From the NCBI RefSeq assembly GCF_047663525.1, contig NC_092600.1:6072001-6136000 (forward strand): a stretch of 64,000 nt of DNA. The letters are read 5' to 3'. Shown piece after piece: positions 35,150 to 46,400 of this stretch (position 1 is its first letter; every line of letters starts with the position of its first letter). A program made the translations under genes and the position numbers. The notes under the pieces were generated by a model, which did not search any database, was not told the DNA's origin, and saw only the letters and a program-made list of their open reading frames with translations. Origin of the DNA: Anas platyrhynchos (lineage: Eukaryota > Chordata > Aves > Anseriformes > Anatidae).

Positions 35150-35640
35150 CTGGGAGACGCGCTGCCTTCCGCGAGCGTTCGGGTTTGAAGCGGGCTCGCG
35201 GCGCAGGCTGCAGCAGGGGAGCGGCCGCCCTCGGAGGGCAGAGGGGCAGACGCTGAGCCCACCCGGCGGGGTTAGAAGCCTGCTCAGTCCCTGGGGAACC
35301 CCAGCACTTATCAGACAGGCGGATGTCCCTGAACCGGTGCCGATAAGGAGAGGTGCGCTGCGTATTAGCAGGCGATAAGGGTGCACAATACAAAGCCCGG
35401 TGCTTTTTGCCTCCCCGAATACCGAGACAGCCCAGCCTTCCTCAGGAGCCTGATACAGCCTGTTTGCTTTCCAGCCCCGAGGCTCCGATAACCTCCTGGC
35501 TCTCTGGAGCTGGCAGCCCGCGGCGCCTCGCCAGCTCCTGCCATGTCCCGTGCCCCTCTCTGCCCCGGGGTGGAGGACTCAGCGGGCTCCCTGCCATCCC
35601 GCAGCCCGGGCACGCCGAGCCCTGCTGGCCTGGGTGAAGC
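35150..35640. promoter_or_regulatory. CpG-rich block with a GATA-motif cluster
   Basis: The part 35150-35260 has about 16 CpG in 120 bases. Next to it are three GATA-factor words within 75 bases: CTTATC at 35307-35312, GATAAG at 35342-35347 and GATAAG at 35374-35379. The block lies 1.2 kb inside the putative FAT2 first intron. A CpG island with enhancer function is a reasonable reading, but binding is not shown. Confidence 0.45.
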
Positions 35641-36769
35641 AGGAGCAGGATCTCTGCAGCCCTGCCGGCCCCCACGCAGCCCCCCAGCTCCAGCCACAAA
35701 CCAGGAGGACTTTCCATGAACCCTGGAGTGTTTTCAGTTAGCACCAGGTTTTTTAAGAGAGTTTTGTCCAGAGCGAGCCCCATTGTGTGACAGTTGATCT
35801 TTGCCCCTCTGCAGCGCTGCACACCACCAAGCCTTCTAATTGCCCTGGGAGGCTGATTAGCTGATTACTGCTGTTTGGAAGGGCCCGGTTTGCTCCAAGC
35901 CCGGGTCTCCTTCCCTTCATTTTCACCTCTGTTCTCAACATTGCACACGTACAGGAAAAATAACTCCTGTGCGCGTGCCATGGATTGGGACGGGATTTGC
36001 TGGAGGGTTTCATCTTGGTTTGCCATCACCTGGTGGTGAAACGAGCTGCCTTGATGCAAACCTGCACACACTGGTGTGCGCTCCTGAGTGAGGCAGGGCC
36101 CGGGATGTGCGGGGCTCCCAAGCTCTGCTGCCCATCGTGGAGAGGACCAGGATGGGCACCGAGCGCTGGCCGGGGAAACACCAGCACCACGTCTGCGCTC
36201 GGGGATCCTCCAGGATCCTCCTGCTCTGAGCCAGCAGCAGGGTTGGCTCAGCGGGGAGGACGGGGCAGGGGGCTGGTGGGGCACCGCCTGCCCCTCGGTG
36301 AGGTTGTGTGGAGCCAAGAGCTGAGCCCGCAGCCGGGCGCCATCACGGCTCGTGCAGCAGCACCTCCATCCGCTCCAGCCCCAGCACGCTCCCTGCAGAC
36401 ACCCAGCCCCGTGTGCGCGCCCGGGCGCTTCTCTGCTTGGCCCCTGCTTGCCTGCCCTGCTGCCTTCGCTGCCCCGAGCCCACCTGCCTGCACCATCTGC
36501 GGCGTGCTCAGGTCCCCCAGCTAAGTCCAGTTAAGACCAGGTGCAAATTCCGTGCAAACGGGGCCAAAGGTTTTCCTAGCTCCATCCATAAGCCCCCACT
36601 CTACGGCTTCCAGAAGGAAGGAAAAGATGAAAAGCTCTCCCTCTGCATCCCAAAGCCCGAATCTTTCGGGCCATTTCCAGCAAAAGTTACTCACATGAAA
36701 AAGCAGTTTCACACCTCAATCTCTCCATCCTCCATGCCTTCCTCCATCCACGCTGTACAGACCTCTCCC

Positions 36770-36776
36770 TGAGTCA
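36770..36776. promoter_or_regulatory. AP-1 consensus site
   Basis: A perfect TGAGTCA lies 37 bases downstream of the candidate FAT2 exon 1 donor. AP-1 is a common activator of epithelial genes. The word is short and may be chance. Confidence 0.3.
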
Positions 36777-36843
36777 TTTCGACTTCCCGCAGCAGCGAGC
36801 AGCGTGCCTTACCTGTTGCGACAGGAGAGACCTCTCCTGAAGT

Positions 36844-36918
36844 TTACTGCCTCCCTGCCCTCGCCGCTGAAAATCCCCTCCCGCAGCAGCAGCAGCTCGC
36901 TGGCTGCCGGGGGTCCAT
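36844..36918 (-). CDS. Possible upstream ORF, 24 codons, in candidate FAT2 exon 1
   Basis: The ORF MDPRQPASCCCC... starts with a good context (GCCATGG, G at -3) and stops at TAA before the proposed donor. If this stretch is really the FAT2 leader, scanning ribosomes would meet it before the FAT2 start codon, so it could lower FAT2 translation. It resembles no known peptide. Its reality depends wholly on the exon 1 call. Confidence 0.2.
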   Translation of the reverse strand: MDPRQPASCCCCGRGFSAARAGRQ

Positions 36919-37080
36919 GGCGCTCGCGACGCGGAGGAGAGGGCTGGGAGAAATTCCTGCGAGAAGGGATTTGGCTGGCTGAAACTCCGGCAGCACAGGT
37001 TGGGAGCAGCGAGGGAGAAAGTTGCAGGAGGTGGAACTCCCTCGCTGGAGAGCCAGCCCTTCCGTGACGGGCTGGAGAAG

Positions 37081-37116
37081 GAGGAGGAGGAGGAGGAGGA
37101 GGAGGAGGAGGAGGAG
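37081..37116. repeat. (GAG)12 trinucleotide microsatellite
   Basis: Twelve uninterrupted GAG units on the plus strand, hence (CTC)12 on the FAT2 strand, at the upstream side of the candidate FAT2 first exon. Mirror-symmetric purine runs like this can form triplex or quadruplex DNA and often vary in length. Confidence 0.92.
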
Positions 37117-37150
37117 AGGCATCGCTCGCGCCCTCGCTGCAGAAGTGAAC

Positions 37151-37175
37151 TTGTGTGTGTGTGTGTGCGTGTGTC
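37151..37175. repeat. (GT)n dinucleotide microsatellite
   Basis: A GT run of about 24 bases with one GC interruption, 35 bases from the GAG repeat. Confidence 0.9.
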
Positions 37176-37954
37176 AGAGCTGGGCAAGCACCCAAGCCTT
37201 AGAGCCAAATAATTGCGGAGCTTTCTACTGTTAGATTAACTTCCATTGCCATGAAATCCGGGACCTCAACTGCAAGGGAGGTGTGTGTAGGGGGGGGGGT
37301 GGAATATGTCAGGTAAATCCCTCCAACACACCTGAAAAACCCGAAGACTGTTTTTAACCAGCTGCCAGGTGGGTGTTGCAAGGAGGGATGGGGAGAAGGG
37401 GGTGGGGGAAACCTGAAGCTGCCCTCAGAGCAGCTGCGTGCCGAGAGGCGCTTTGAAGGTTGTTGTTGTTTGTGCTGGGGGAGCCCCCCGAAACCCCAGC
37501 TGCCGCCAGAAAGCCTCGGGGTGCTCGGCGCTGTACGGGCAGAGGATGAAAAGGTGGTCCCTGTCCTGAAAAGGCAGGAGGCAGAGAAGAGAGAGGGAGG
37601 CAGCGAGGAGATAGCAGCATGGGGAGACCAAACTTTGCACCGCAGCTTTGGGGGAATTTTCTTGGCAAAAGCAAAATCAGGGAAATTGGGCATTGCTGTC
37701 ACGTGCCGACCCAGGGAGTGCTGCTCCCTGCATCGGCTGTCCGTGGGCACCTTCAGCCCTCTGTGTGCCAGTCCCCTTCCTTTCCTCTCCTCCTTCCAAC
37801 CCTGCCAACCCTCAGGAAATGTTGATTTATCCCCTTTAGATTGCAATGGAGTTTGAAGAACTAGAGGTGTGGAGCTCCACACGGGTGATAAAGGTGTGAG
37901 TTTATGCAAACTTTTTCCCTGTGGTGCTTTTTGAAGAGGAAATGATGAGAAAAC

Positions 37955-37985
<31 letters not shown>

Positions 37986-37994
37986 AACAAAAAA
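37955..37994. repeat. T15 run followed by (CAAA)n
   Basis: Fifteen T are followed directly by an A run and several CAAA/AAAC tetranucleotides. Confidence 0.9.
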
Positions 37995-39741
37995 CACCAC
38001 TGGACATTTTTAACTTAAAGCAGTCTGAATAGGTCTATAACCACTCCTTTTGAGGTTCTGTACAGGGGGCAATGATGGAGGTGAACACGGCAGCAGGTAG
38101 AGGAGAGGTCCTCCAGCCACACACACAGCTTCAGCTGGAACTTGTCTCGGACAAGTGAAGACAATTGTGAGTTCACAAGACACTCGTGACTCAAATCACA
38201 GGACACCAATCCATGGGAAAATCCATGTGGTTTAATCAAAATCCATAAAGATGGGGAGAGCTTGGCGCATGATATTGGACTATTTGGGGTTGTCAGTGAA
38301 GGTGAGCCAGAACAATCTGGTAAATTCATCAGAAAATGCATTTTTGAGTGAACCAAAATTACTCAGAATTTTAAACTAAATCTAGTGAATGGATTGGACT
38401 GAGAACTGGAGAGGAAGCATCTCCCCAAAGTGTAGATATTTCAGTACATCAGAAATAAAACATGATGAATAAATCAGGGTTTTGACACTGACACGGTGTC
38501 TCTCTTCACATCGATGGGATGAAAACTTCACTGTGGCACTCGTTAGCAGAGCAGTTGGACGCAGGAAGCCCCAGCCTGGTGGTCCCACTGCCACCCCCAT
38601 CCCTGCTGCTCGCAGTGAGAAGCCCAGCAGTGAGGATCTCTTTGAGAGAGATGAGGGTTTTACGTGCTCAGCTTGTCCATTTTTCCAGCTGGTTGAGTCA
38701 GATGACTTGCAGAAAACTTCAAGTTTTGTGGATTATGAAAGTGATAGTAGATGTAAGAGCACCTAGAACATGCTAATCTGCTCCTCTTGGTGAAGATGCC
38801 CCATGACAATGGGCCCGAGGATCAGTCAGCTGTGGCAGTGGGTGTTGCATTTCGGAGGAATGAAAGGAAAGCTTCTCCATGGAGCTGCGTCTCGCAGCCA
38901 CGGAAGGCGAGAAAATCAGGTATTGGTGGCTGGATTTCAATGGGGCTGAGGCAGGGCTCAGAACAATGCGCGTATTCTGGTTAGACACACCAAGGTACAA
39001 GTGAGCAAACCTCTGGCTTCAGGGCATCAGCTGACTGCTGCAAGAGCCAGCACTTCCCTGCATGCGGAGCCTTTCACAAGTGGCCGGCTACGGTGCTCCT
39101 CGCTCCTGCCTCTGACGGACCTGGGGCACTTGGTCTCATGGAGCAAGTTGAGAGCTATCAGCCTGCAAGGCTGCAAAGGCTGTTCTTCATCAAGGCAGGA
39201 CACTATCATGTCACCCAGCTCTCCTTTGTGCCCTCTTTGCTCTCCCAGGCGGTGACAGAAGCCCTCTTTGAGCCCCTTTTCTTTGCCATGCCTTGTTGCT
39301 GTGAGGTTGTACAAGGAAGCTGGTGCTCATGGAGGAGCCACGCATCAGGCAGAGCCTGAGAAATGGTCAGGCAGAATGTTGGGGTGGCTTTTAGATGGTC
39401 CCTTTACAAAGCACCTATAAACACCCAGCGAGTGCAAAAGCCACTGACAGCTCCACCTCATGGCCAGCAGACTGGGAGCACTGGTCTGCCTTTCCACAGC
39501 ACTGGCAAAGCACATTAACAGCCTTGTCTGCTGCAGGGGGCTGCAGGGTACCCAGTTCCCCTTCTCCGAGAAGACTGTGCTCCCTGGCTATGCCACAGAG
39601 AAACATCAGAAGATGTTATCTCAACAGGTCTAGGTGGAAAAAAAATAGCTAAGCGTTTGGGGGATATAATTCCGACCTGGAGAAGGACTTGGTTGTCCCA
39701 AAGCCCATCTATTTTTCTCCAAGAATACCAGATAATTTAAC

Positions 39742-39756
39742 AAAAAAAAAAAAAAA
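39742..39756. repeat. 15-base A homopolymer
   Basis: Fifteen consecutive A on the plus strand in intergenic DNA. Confidence 0.9.
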
Positions 39757-42700
39757 TTGCCTTTCCTAATGAAATCACGACACTGAGCAGAACTCCAGGA
39801 TATGGAGCAGAGCAGCTCCTGCTCCTGCAGCAAGGGGCGGGCTGCAGAGCTGCCTGTGGTTGCAAGCAGAGGATCATCCTGCCCGGGGGAGCTGTGCCAG
39901 GAGGAAAGCAGGAAGAAAGATGGAGCTGAGCATGGTGCCTGGCTTTGCCCTGAGTGCTTCTTCTCACCGCTCAGACAGTAAATCAAATGAGCCAAAAAAA
40001 ACCTACAAGCTGGTGTCAACATCTCACCCTGCCATGTCCCGCTGCCGGGAGCTTGCCCTGGCGGATGCCACAGGTCCCTTTCCAGGGCACGGGGGATGCC
40101 AGGGCTCCGGCACCTCGCTGGCGAGGACGCTCCTCTCCCCTAATCATGGTGAGAGATTTCATTTCCTGGTTCCTCCTAAGATCTCCCGTTGATAAGGCCA
40201 AGCCGTTCAGCTGCGGGTTAGCTGCATGCGAGGCGTTGTGCAGAGGAGCGGCGTGTTCAGGCTAGGTTAGGGAAATCACCACGGGCCTCTCTGGACCGAC
40301 AAGAAATCCTACAGGGGCCCTGCTGCCAGTGGCTATGCCTGCTAACTGCCCCGGGGACCAGACCTGCTGGCCTCCTGCAGACGTGCCTGCAGGCCCCGCT
40401 TCCAGCCTGGTCCCCAGCCCTGTCCCCTGCGTGGCCACCGTGGAATTGGGGGTCAGGGCAGTGCCATGGGGATGTGGCACTGGGGCGCTCCTCCAGATGC
40501 TCTTGCCCTCAGAAGGAGGATGCAATCCCCTTTAGCACCCTTGCTTGGGTTTGGCACTTGTTAAACGAGGTGGTCCATTTGGGTCCGAAACGCTCAAGCT
40601 ATTGCGGTGAGGATGGGCAGCCTTCCTCCTGCTGGGCACTCTGCAAGGTGCTCCCTAAGCTGTCCCAGCTCCCGTTGCTCTTCCACTGGGTTGTCCAGGC
40701 CATGTCCAGCTCTACAACAAATGCCTGCTCGCTGGCATGCCGGGATCTGAGGGCCCCCGAGGCAGAGCCGAGCTGCTTCCCGCAGGGACAAACACCTTTT
40801 GTTTCCCCTTTGCAGGAGGAGAGCCGCTCTGTGGGTCTGGCCTTTGAGCCTCGGCATCTGCTGTGCTGAAATGCTCTGTGGGTATGTTTGCAGGGGAGCG
40901 TGCAGGGACTTGCAAGGGAAGGGGCGATTATCTGCCTGGAACAACAGCAGCTTTTTCCCCAACAAGCGGGAGCGTGTGCGCTGGGGGTGGGGAGGATCCT
41001 GCCCTGCGTAGGAATCGGCTGCCAGTGTTTGTGTGTGCTGAAACCTCCTTGACCAGCGCTGATGATAACCTCCACGGAGCGGCTCCCGGGAGTCAGGATG
41101 GGTCCCATGGAGCTGCAAACCATGGCATGGTTCCCAGCGGGGCTGAGCAGGGCAAGCACTGGCTTGGGGAGGGCAGGAGGGTTGCATCTTTGGACCCTTC
41201 AGCCCTCCGTGGTCTGTCCAGGTGCCATCTCTTCCTGCACGTCCCGTGGACAAAATGATATTGTTGTCACCCTTAGCACAGCCAGGGGCATGCTGGCTCT
41301 TACTGGACGTCTTGCTCCATTATAAAGGGAAGATTTAAGACATAGAGATGCCCACTTTTCTGTCTATGAAAGTCAACCAAAGAGCAGGAGCTGATTAAAG
41401 CTCACTTTTCTCTTGGTCTGATTTCTCTCAGTTGGGTGTCTGTGGGACCCCAGACCTGCCAGCTCTCCATGCTGGTGATTAAATATGATTTCCTTAGAGC
41501 ACCTTCAGGTTACCCTGGCCTGAGGTCTGGGAGGAGCCCATTGATGGGTGGGCTTGACTCAGGCCAGCTGGTGGGTGGCCATTCAAACCCATCACCCTTT
41601 GTTTTGGAAATAGAGGTTGGTGCAATGCAAAGAAACGTATGAACAGCATTGATCGGCGTCTCCTGGTCTCTCCAACATCCAGTGCAGGCTCCACTAAGAC
41701 ACCTTTGCGTTTTGGGGCTGAACTCTGCCCATTCCCTGCCCTCACATGAACAGGAGGGCATCACCACAGAGCTCACATTGGGATCAGGCCCCCCATTCTT
41801 CTTGGGATTGCACAGGGCTATTGAGTGGGACAGATCAAACCCAATGGATTGTGGAAGGTGAAGGTCATGAGGATATGAGCAGTGTTGGACTGGAGTTCAA
41901 GTCTCTCCAAGCCTCCTGCGGGGTCATGTCACTTCTGTGCCACGCTCCCCTCGTTGGTTCACCACCAAGGACGACACGCGCTGATTCCTGCGGGTGCTGC
42001 TGCCAGATCCCTTGCCCCTTTAAAAGGGATGAAGTCATCTTCCTCCGGAGCCATCTGGCACCACGACAGAGTCAGGAGCTCAGCGCAACAGAAGGCTGGG
42101 ATGCCAGCCCATGGAGGGGATGTCATCGCTCTGCAAACAGATGGGACCCTGATGGGACGGGGCGAGGTGCTCTGCAAGACCCCAGGAGAAGGCTCGGTGT
42201 CGCAGGGGAGGCGATGAAGACCCAGAGGCAGAGAGCAGGGGGCATTGCCATCCCACTCCACCATCCGAGCTGAACGGAGCCTCGGCTCTGGGCACCGTCC
42301 TCCTGCGAGGGCACAGGCTGGAGCGTGGCTCTTGTCATGGGATGAGCTACGGAGTCAGCGTGCCCCCCTCCTCCCCGTCCATCCGTCCGCCTGCACCGAG
42401 CAGGCATTAGCTCATCTCCAGCCCGTGGGCCCGCACCGCCTGCTGGGTGGCTGAGCTCATCCTTGGCTGCGGCGGCGGCGGCTGAGCCCGAGCGGCGTGT
42501 GGCTGCGTGGAGAGGAGCCCGCAAGGCGAGGGAAGTGACCTCAGGCAAACCTGCCCACTGGGCACAGCGGGGGGCTCCGTCAGAGCACACGGCATGATGA
42601 GGAGATGTGCTTCTGTTGGTGTGCCTGGGGAACGGCCTCTCAATTCCAGGCCCGGCAGGAGGTTTCTCTCTCCGCTGCTGAGATAGCATCGCTGGCCACG

Positions 42701-43450
42701 CGCTCCCGGAGCGCCTACACAACCAGTGCCTTTTGTGCCACGGATCCCTCAGCCCTCCTAACCTCTTGTGAAGGTGCTGATATTCTTTACAAGGCTTCGC
42801 AGGTCATGGTGCTGCCCAGCAGGAGCCTACCAGGCCACCAGAAGTCTTTCTGAAGTTCCTATGCTGGAGCCCCTTCTCCCCAGCACACACAGCAGGGCAT
42901 GGTGGCTCCCGGCCCAGGCAGGGCTCCAGAGACCTTTCCTCGTGCTCCTCTTGCTCAGGAAGGAGCTAGGATTCTGGTGAGGGGAATAAATGCATCAAAT
43001 CCCTTTCCATCATCCTGCCTGAGAAAGGAAGCTTTGGTCTGGGGTTGGTGCAGGAGAAAGAGGAAGAGGTGGTGGTGGTGAAGAAGAACAGAGGGGAGAA
43101 GGTGGGAAATGGCTAGGTCTTTGCTGCGGGTGGGGAAGGAGGACAGAGTATTAATTTATTTGGAGAGTAGAGCAGGGATGAGAGGTTAAATGAGAGGTCC
43201 AAAAGTTCAGGTGTCCATCCAAGGGGAATGGGCCTCAGGAGATGTCTCTCTCCCCTTATTGCCCCCACACAAGTAGCTTGGGATGCTTAAAGTTTAGTCC
43301 AGTGCACTGGGTTGTGTCAGGGATCACAAAAGCACTGGGAGGTCAGGCAGGGGGCTGCCTGCCTGGTCTTGCTTCACTCAGATGTCTCCATTCTGCCTGA
43401 CTTAAGCAGAAAACCCTTTTAAAGTGGAGTTCCATTTTCTAGTAGCGAGA

Positions 43451-43454
<4 letters not shown>

Positions 43455-43492
<38 letters not shown>
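43455..43492. repeat. 38-base T homopolymer
   Basis: Thirty-eight consecutive T on the plus strand, the longest homopolymer in the window. On the minus strand it would look like a poly(A) tail, but the sequence before it has no AATAAA within 30 bases and no recognisable gene copy. No flanking target duplication was found by eye. Confidence 0.9.
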
Positions 43493-46400
43493 CTTTTCCT
43501 GGTCTGGACCACCAAGTCTTTGCCCAAGGAAACGCCACTCCTCTCCTGCTTTGTATTGCCTTAGGAAAAATTTCCTGTTCTACTTCAGCCCTTTGTCTAG
43601 AACCTCTTTGTCTTTTGCATATCAGGCTGTTAATGTCCCTCTATTAACCCGCTCCCCAGACTTTCCTGTCCCCTTTCAGCTCCTCGCTGCCTACCACGTC
43701 TCCCCTGGCTCGGTGCTGAGCCCTGATGCCCAGTCATGTCTGGAGAAAGCCAGCCTGGAGCTTCCGTGCTCCTAGGGCATTATAAAGAGGTGCCATTGTG
43801 CAACGGAGCCTTGTACCAAGAATACAATCCGCAGGATGATTATCTTGATACCATCCTCACTGAACCAGGGGAGCCTGAGCCAAAAGAAAAATTTAGAGCT
43901 AAACAGCTCTTGTTTACAGGAAGCCGGAGCACAGTGTCTGGGCTTGTACCAGTGCAGCAGGAGATGTTGCTATTGTCTCAGACAGCAAAATATTTTGCTG
44001 GTATTGATGGATGGTGTGTCCCTGAGATTTCCCAGGGATGCTGTGGGAGCAATTGCCCTTATTTCTGAAGCATCTTGCACAGCAGCCTAAGGGGAGAAGT
44101 GTTTGCTTTGGCTGAGCTGGACAATCAAGCAAGGGTCACCAGCTTTATTGACTGTTATGTTTGGCCATGATCACTGCAGGCTTTGCAACCTTTACAGCCC
44201 TATTCGTGTTGTTACAGAGAAAAGTAGGGTCTCAGCTGTGTTGTAAAGCATGGTGGCCACCAACGGGCCTGGGACTAGTAGCCCAAATCTCTGTAAATTG
44301 GTCCTACTGAACAAACCCACTCTCCAAACTCCCACCGATTTCCCACAGGGTATCAAAGGAAAGGAGAGAAACTTCTCTCCCAGCAGCAAAGCTACTTTTC
44401 TGTGGGTGTTATCGCCTTCCATCTGAGTTTACAAAACTGTGGTCCTACAGGCAAAAAGCTGGGAGGCTGCCGTGGAGAAACGGGGAAAGAGCATCATCTC
44501 CGAGGCTTCTCCTGCTCTGGGTCAAGGCCATACCTGAGGAGGAAGAGCAAAAGGGCTGCCTGCTCCCCAGATGTGGGGGAGGCCTTGCCCACATCTGGCA
44601 GGGAGCGTTTCGCAATGGGAACAGCTTAACAGCTTTCCCCAGCCCTCGGCACACAGCTGGGGGCGGCTGTTGAGCCCACAAACAGGCCGGTGCAGTTCCC
44701 GCGGAGGCAGAAGGTCTGCTGGGCCAGCTCGATGGGTCGGAGGACATCTACCAAGACCTTTTGGTGACAGGAAATGCAATTGGATCAAAAGGAGAAGGTG
44801 AAAAGGAGTGAAAAGTGAGAAAAATGCAGATCGTGGAGGCATTGCCCCAGCCCAAACAGTGATTCGTGGTGCTGAGGGATACCAGGAGCCCTTGGGAGCT
44901 ATGGGTGAGACTTTCTCCCTCTTTGAAATGCTTTACCCAAGCATTCACAGAAACGTCCCCATGGTTTCCTCTTGGACTTGTGCTGATGGGTTTCAGCAGT
45001 GCTGGGCATCTTCCCATCACTGCTGAGGGGCTGAGGACATCTGAGGGGCTGGCGGGCTTCTTGGTGAAGAATGAAATGCTTGGGACGAGAGCAGGAGGAC
45101 CAGGGCATGTCCAGCTATTGACTTGGCCCACAGCTTCTCCCAGCTGTTGGACATCTCCCACTGCCTGCATCCTCTGAAGGATGAGGCAGGATTGGTTAAT
45201 CTTGTATTCATAGGAGGGGAAACTGAGGCATACGGATGTTCGTCTGTGCTTATAAAGATGTTAAATCAAACAGGGATTATGTGGGTGAGGGGGATCAGAG
45301 GGCTGGGGAAGGGTTGGTGGGACCAGAAGATACAGGCCACAAAATGGCCGCCTCGGGAAGGCGAGCCTGCCAAGCAAGAAGAGCGTCCCTTCAGCATCCC
45401 CTCTGAACATGGCTCTCCTGGATTGTCCTGTAGCTGCGAAAGATGTGTACAAGGCCAAGCACGGGAGCTGGATGAAGGCAATGGATATCCCTTCTTTGCT
45501 TGTAGCACCAGGAAGGTGGCTCTGAGAGGGCTGCAGGGCAGCCCCAGCACCTTAGGGCTTTGTGATGCAGACCCTGCCTCAGGAATTGCCTTCCCAATTC
45601 GACTGGAAAAGGGGTTTCTCCATTTTCCACTATCACACGGCTCTCCACCACTGATGTTGGTTTGGGGCTTTTGCTCTGAAGCAGCTCTAAGTCTCCACCC
45701 CCACCTCCTCCCCCTGTCTCGTGCAGTTTGGGTAGAGCTCGAGCAAGAGGAAGGGTCGACCTTCGTTAGAATAAAGACGAAGGCAGCCTGCCAGAAAGAT
45801 AAACAGAAAAAGGGCTGGGTGAGAGGTGTGGAGAATCCCCGAAGCTGAGGGGCTTTGCATTTATTATCATATTAAGTGCCTCAACACCCAAAATACCCAG
45901 CTCCATTTTAATGCGCGTTTTCTTTAAAAAAAAAAAAAATGTGTTTAATTGCTCCACTTAATTCATTAAAGGATTACAGTGAAGACGAAAGGAAAAAAAA
46001 AAGTGAAGGATGACGGGTGGTTCTGGCATCCTGCTCCAAACCCTCCGTGTGTGTTTTGGATGTCGCACAGACTCAAACGTGACTCTGCCGCCCGGCGCTC
46101 CCGGCACCGCTCCCAGTGTTGTGGGGGGACCCTGGTGGGCAGCTGGGACCCCTAGGGGCACAGCCATGGGCACCAGCAAATCCTCCCCAATTCTTTTCCA
46201 GCTCCAAATCCTTCCCAGGAGGCAGACGATGCTGTTTTTATTATTTTTTATTATTTTGGGAGGCTGGTGTATCACTCAGGCCCGTTTTCATTTGGGTTCC
46301 CAAGGTTTGGAGGTCGGGCTGATGGATTTCATGCAGATGAGCTGAGAAAGGGTTATGGGAAAGGTGCAGGGGGGCAATTGGGGCCTGATAAAGGGGAGGG

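Larger units (their letters stand above)
25135..36812 (-). other. FAT2: Probable first intron of FAT2 (about 11.7 kb)
   Basis: The interval runs from the acceptor before the ATG exon to the candidate exon 1 donor at 36813. No protein-coding exon was recognised. Visible contents are an AT-rich part (26000-28300), a 9-bp tandem repeat (28857-28885), a CpG-rich block near 29228-29450, an old LINE-like fragment near 34485, and a second CpG-rich block with GATA words at 35150-35640. Its definition as an intron depends on the candidate exon 1 being right. Confidence 0.5.
36813..37140 (-). promoter_or_regulatory. FAT2: Candidate noncoding first exon and promoter of FAT2
   Basis: On the minus strand this GC- and CpG-rich stretch ends in a near-perfect splice donor, CAACAG|GTAAGG, with the exon side at 36813. 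It is preceded by TCC-repeat and CpG-rich sequence of promoter type and followed by an AP-1 word. FAT2 needs a noncoding exon upstream of the acceptor at 25135, and this is the best donor I found in the right orientation. No TATA box is evident, so the start point cannot be set and the upper limit is approximate. An exon elsewhere in the interval, or further right, remains possible. Confidence 0.42.
37176..43454. other. Intergenic DNA, left part
   Basis: No gene was recognised. ORFs of up to 263 codons (37199-37990, minus strand) translate to low-complexity, Pro/Ser-rich text without a recognisable domain. Contents seen are a T run and CAAA microsatellite at 37955-37994, an AT-rich stretch 38020-38480 and a 15-base A run at 39742-39756. 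The part 42440-42560 is rich in GCGG and CpG. Confidence 0.7.

Noticed and set aside
37199-37990. 263-codon minus-strand ORF beside the candidate FAT2 promoter
   Set aside because: Its translation is low-complexity (Lys run, Pro/Ser-rich) over CpG-rich and repeat DNA. It matches no family and is expected by chance in such composition.
45187-45245. GGGGAAACTGAGGC word resembling part of a MIR element
   Set aside because: Only the most common core matches and the flanks do not follow the element, so the similarity is too short to support a repeat call.
45123-45848. 241-codon plus-strand ORF in the intergenic region
   Set aside because: It has no recognisable domain, signal or splice structure, and other ORFs of about 200 codons are common in this GC-rich stretch.
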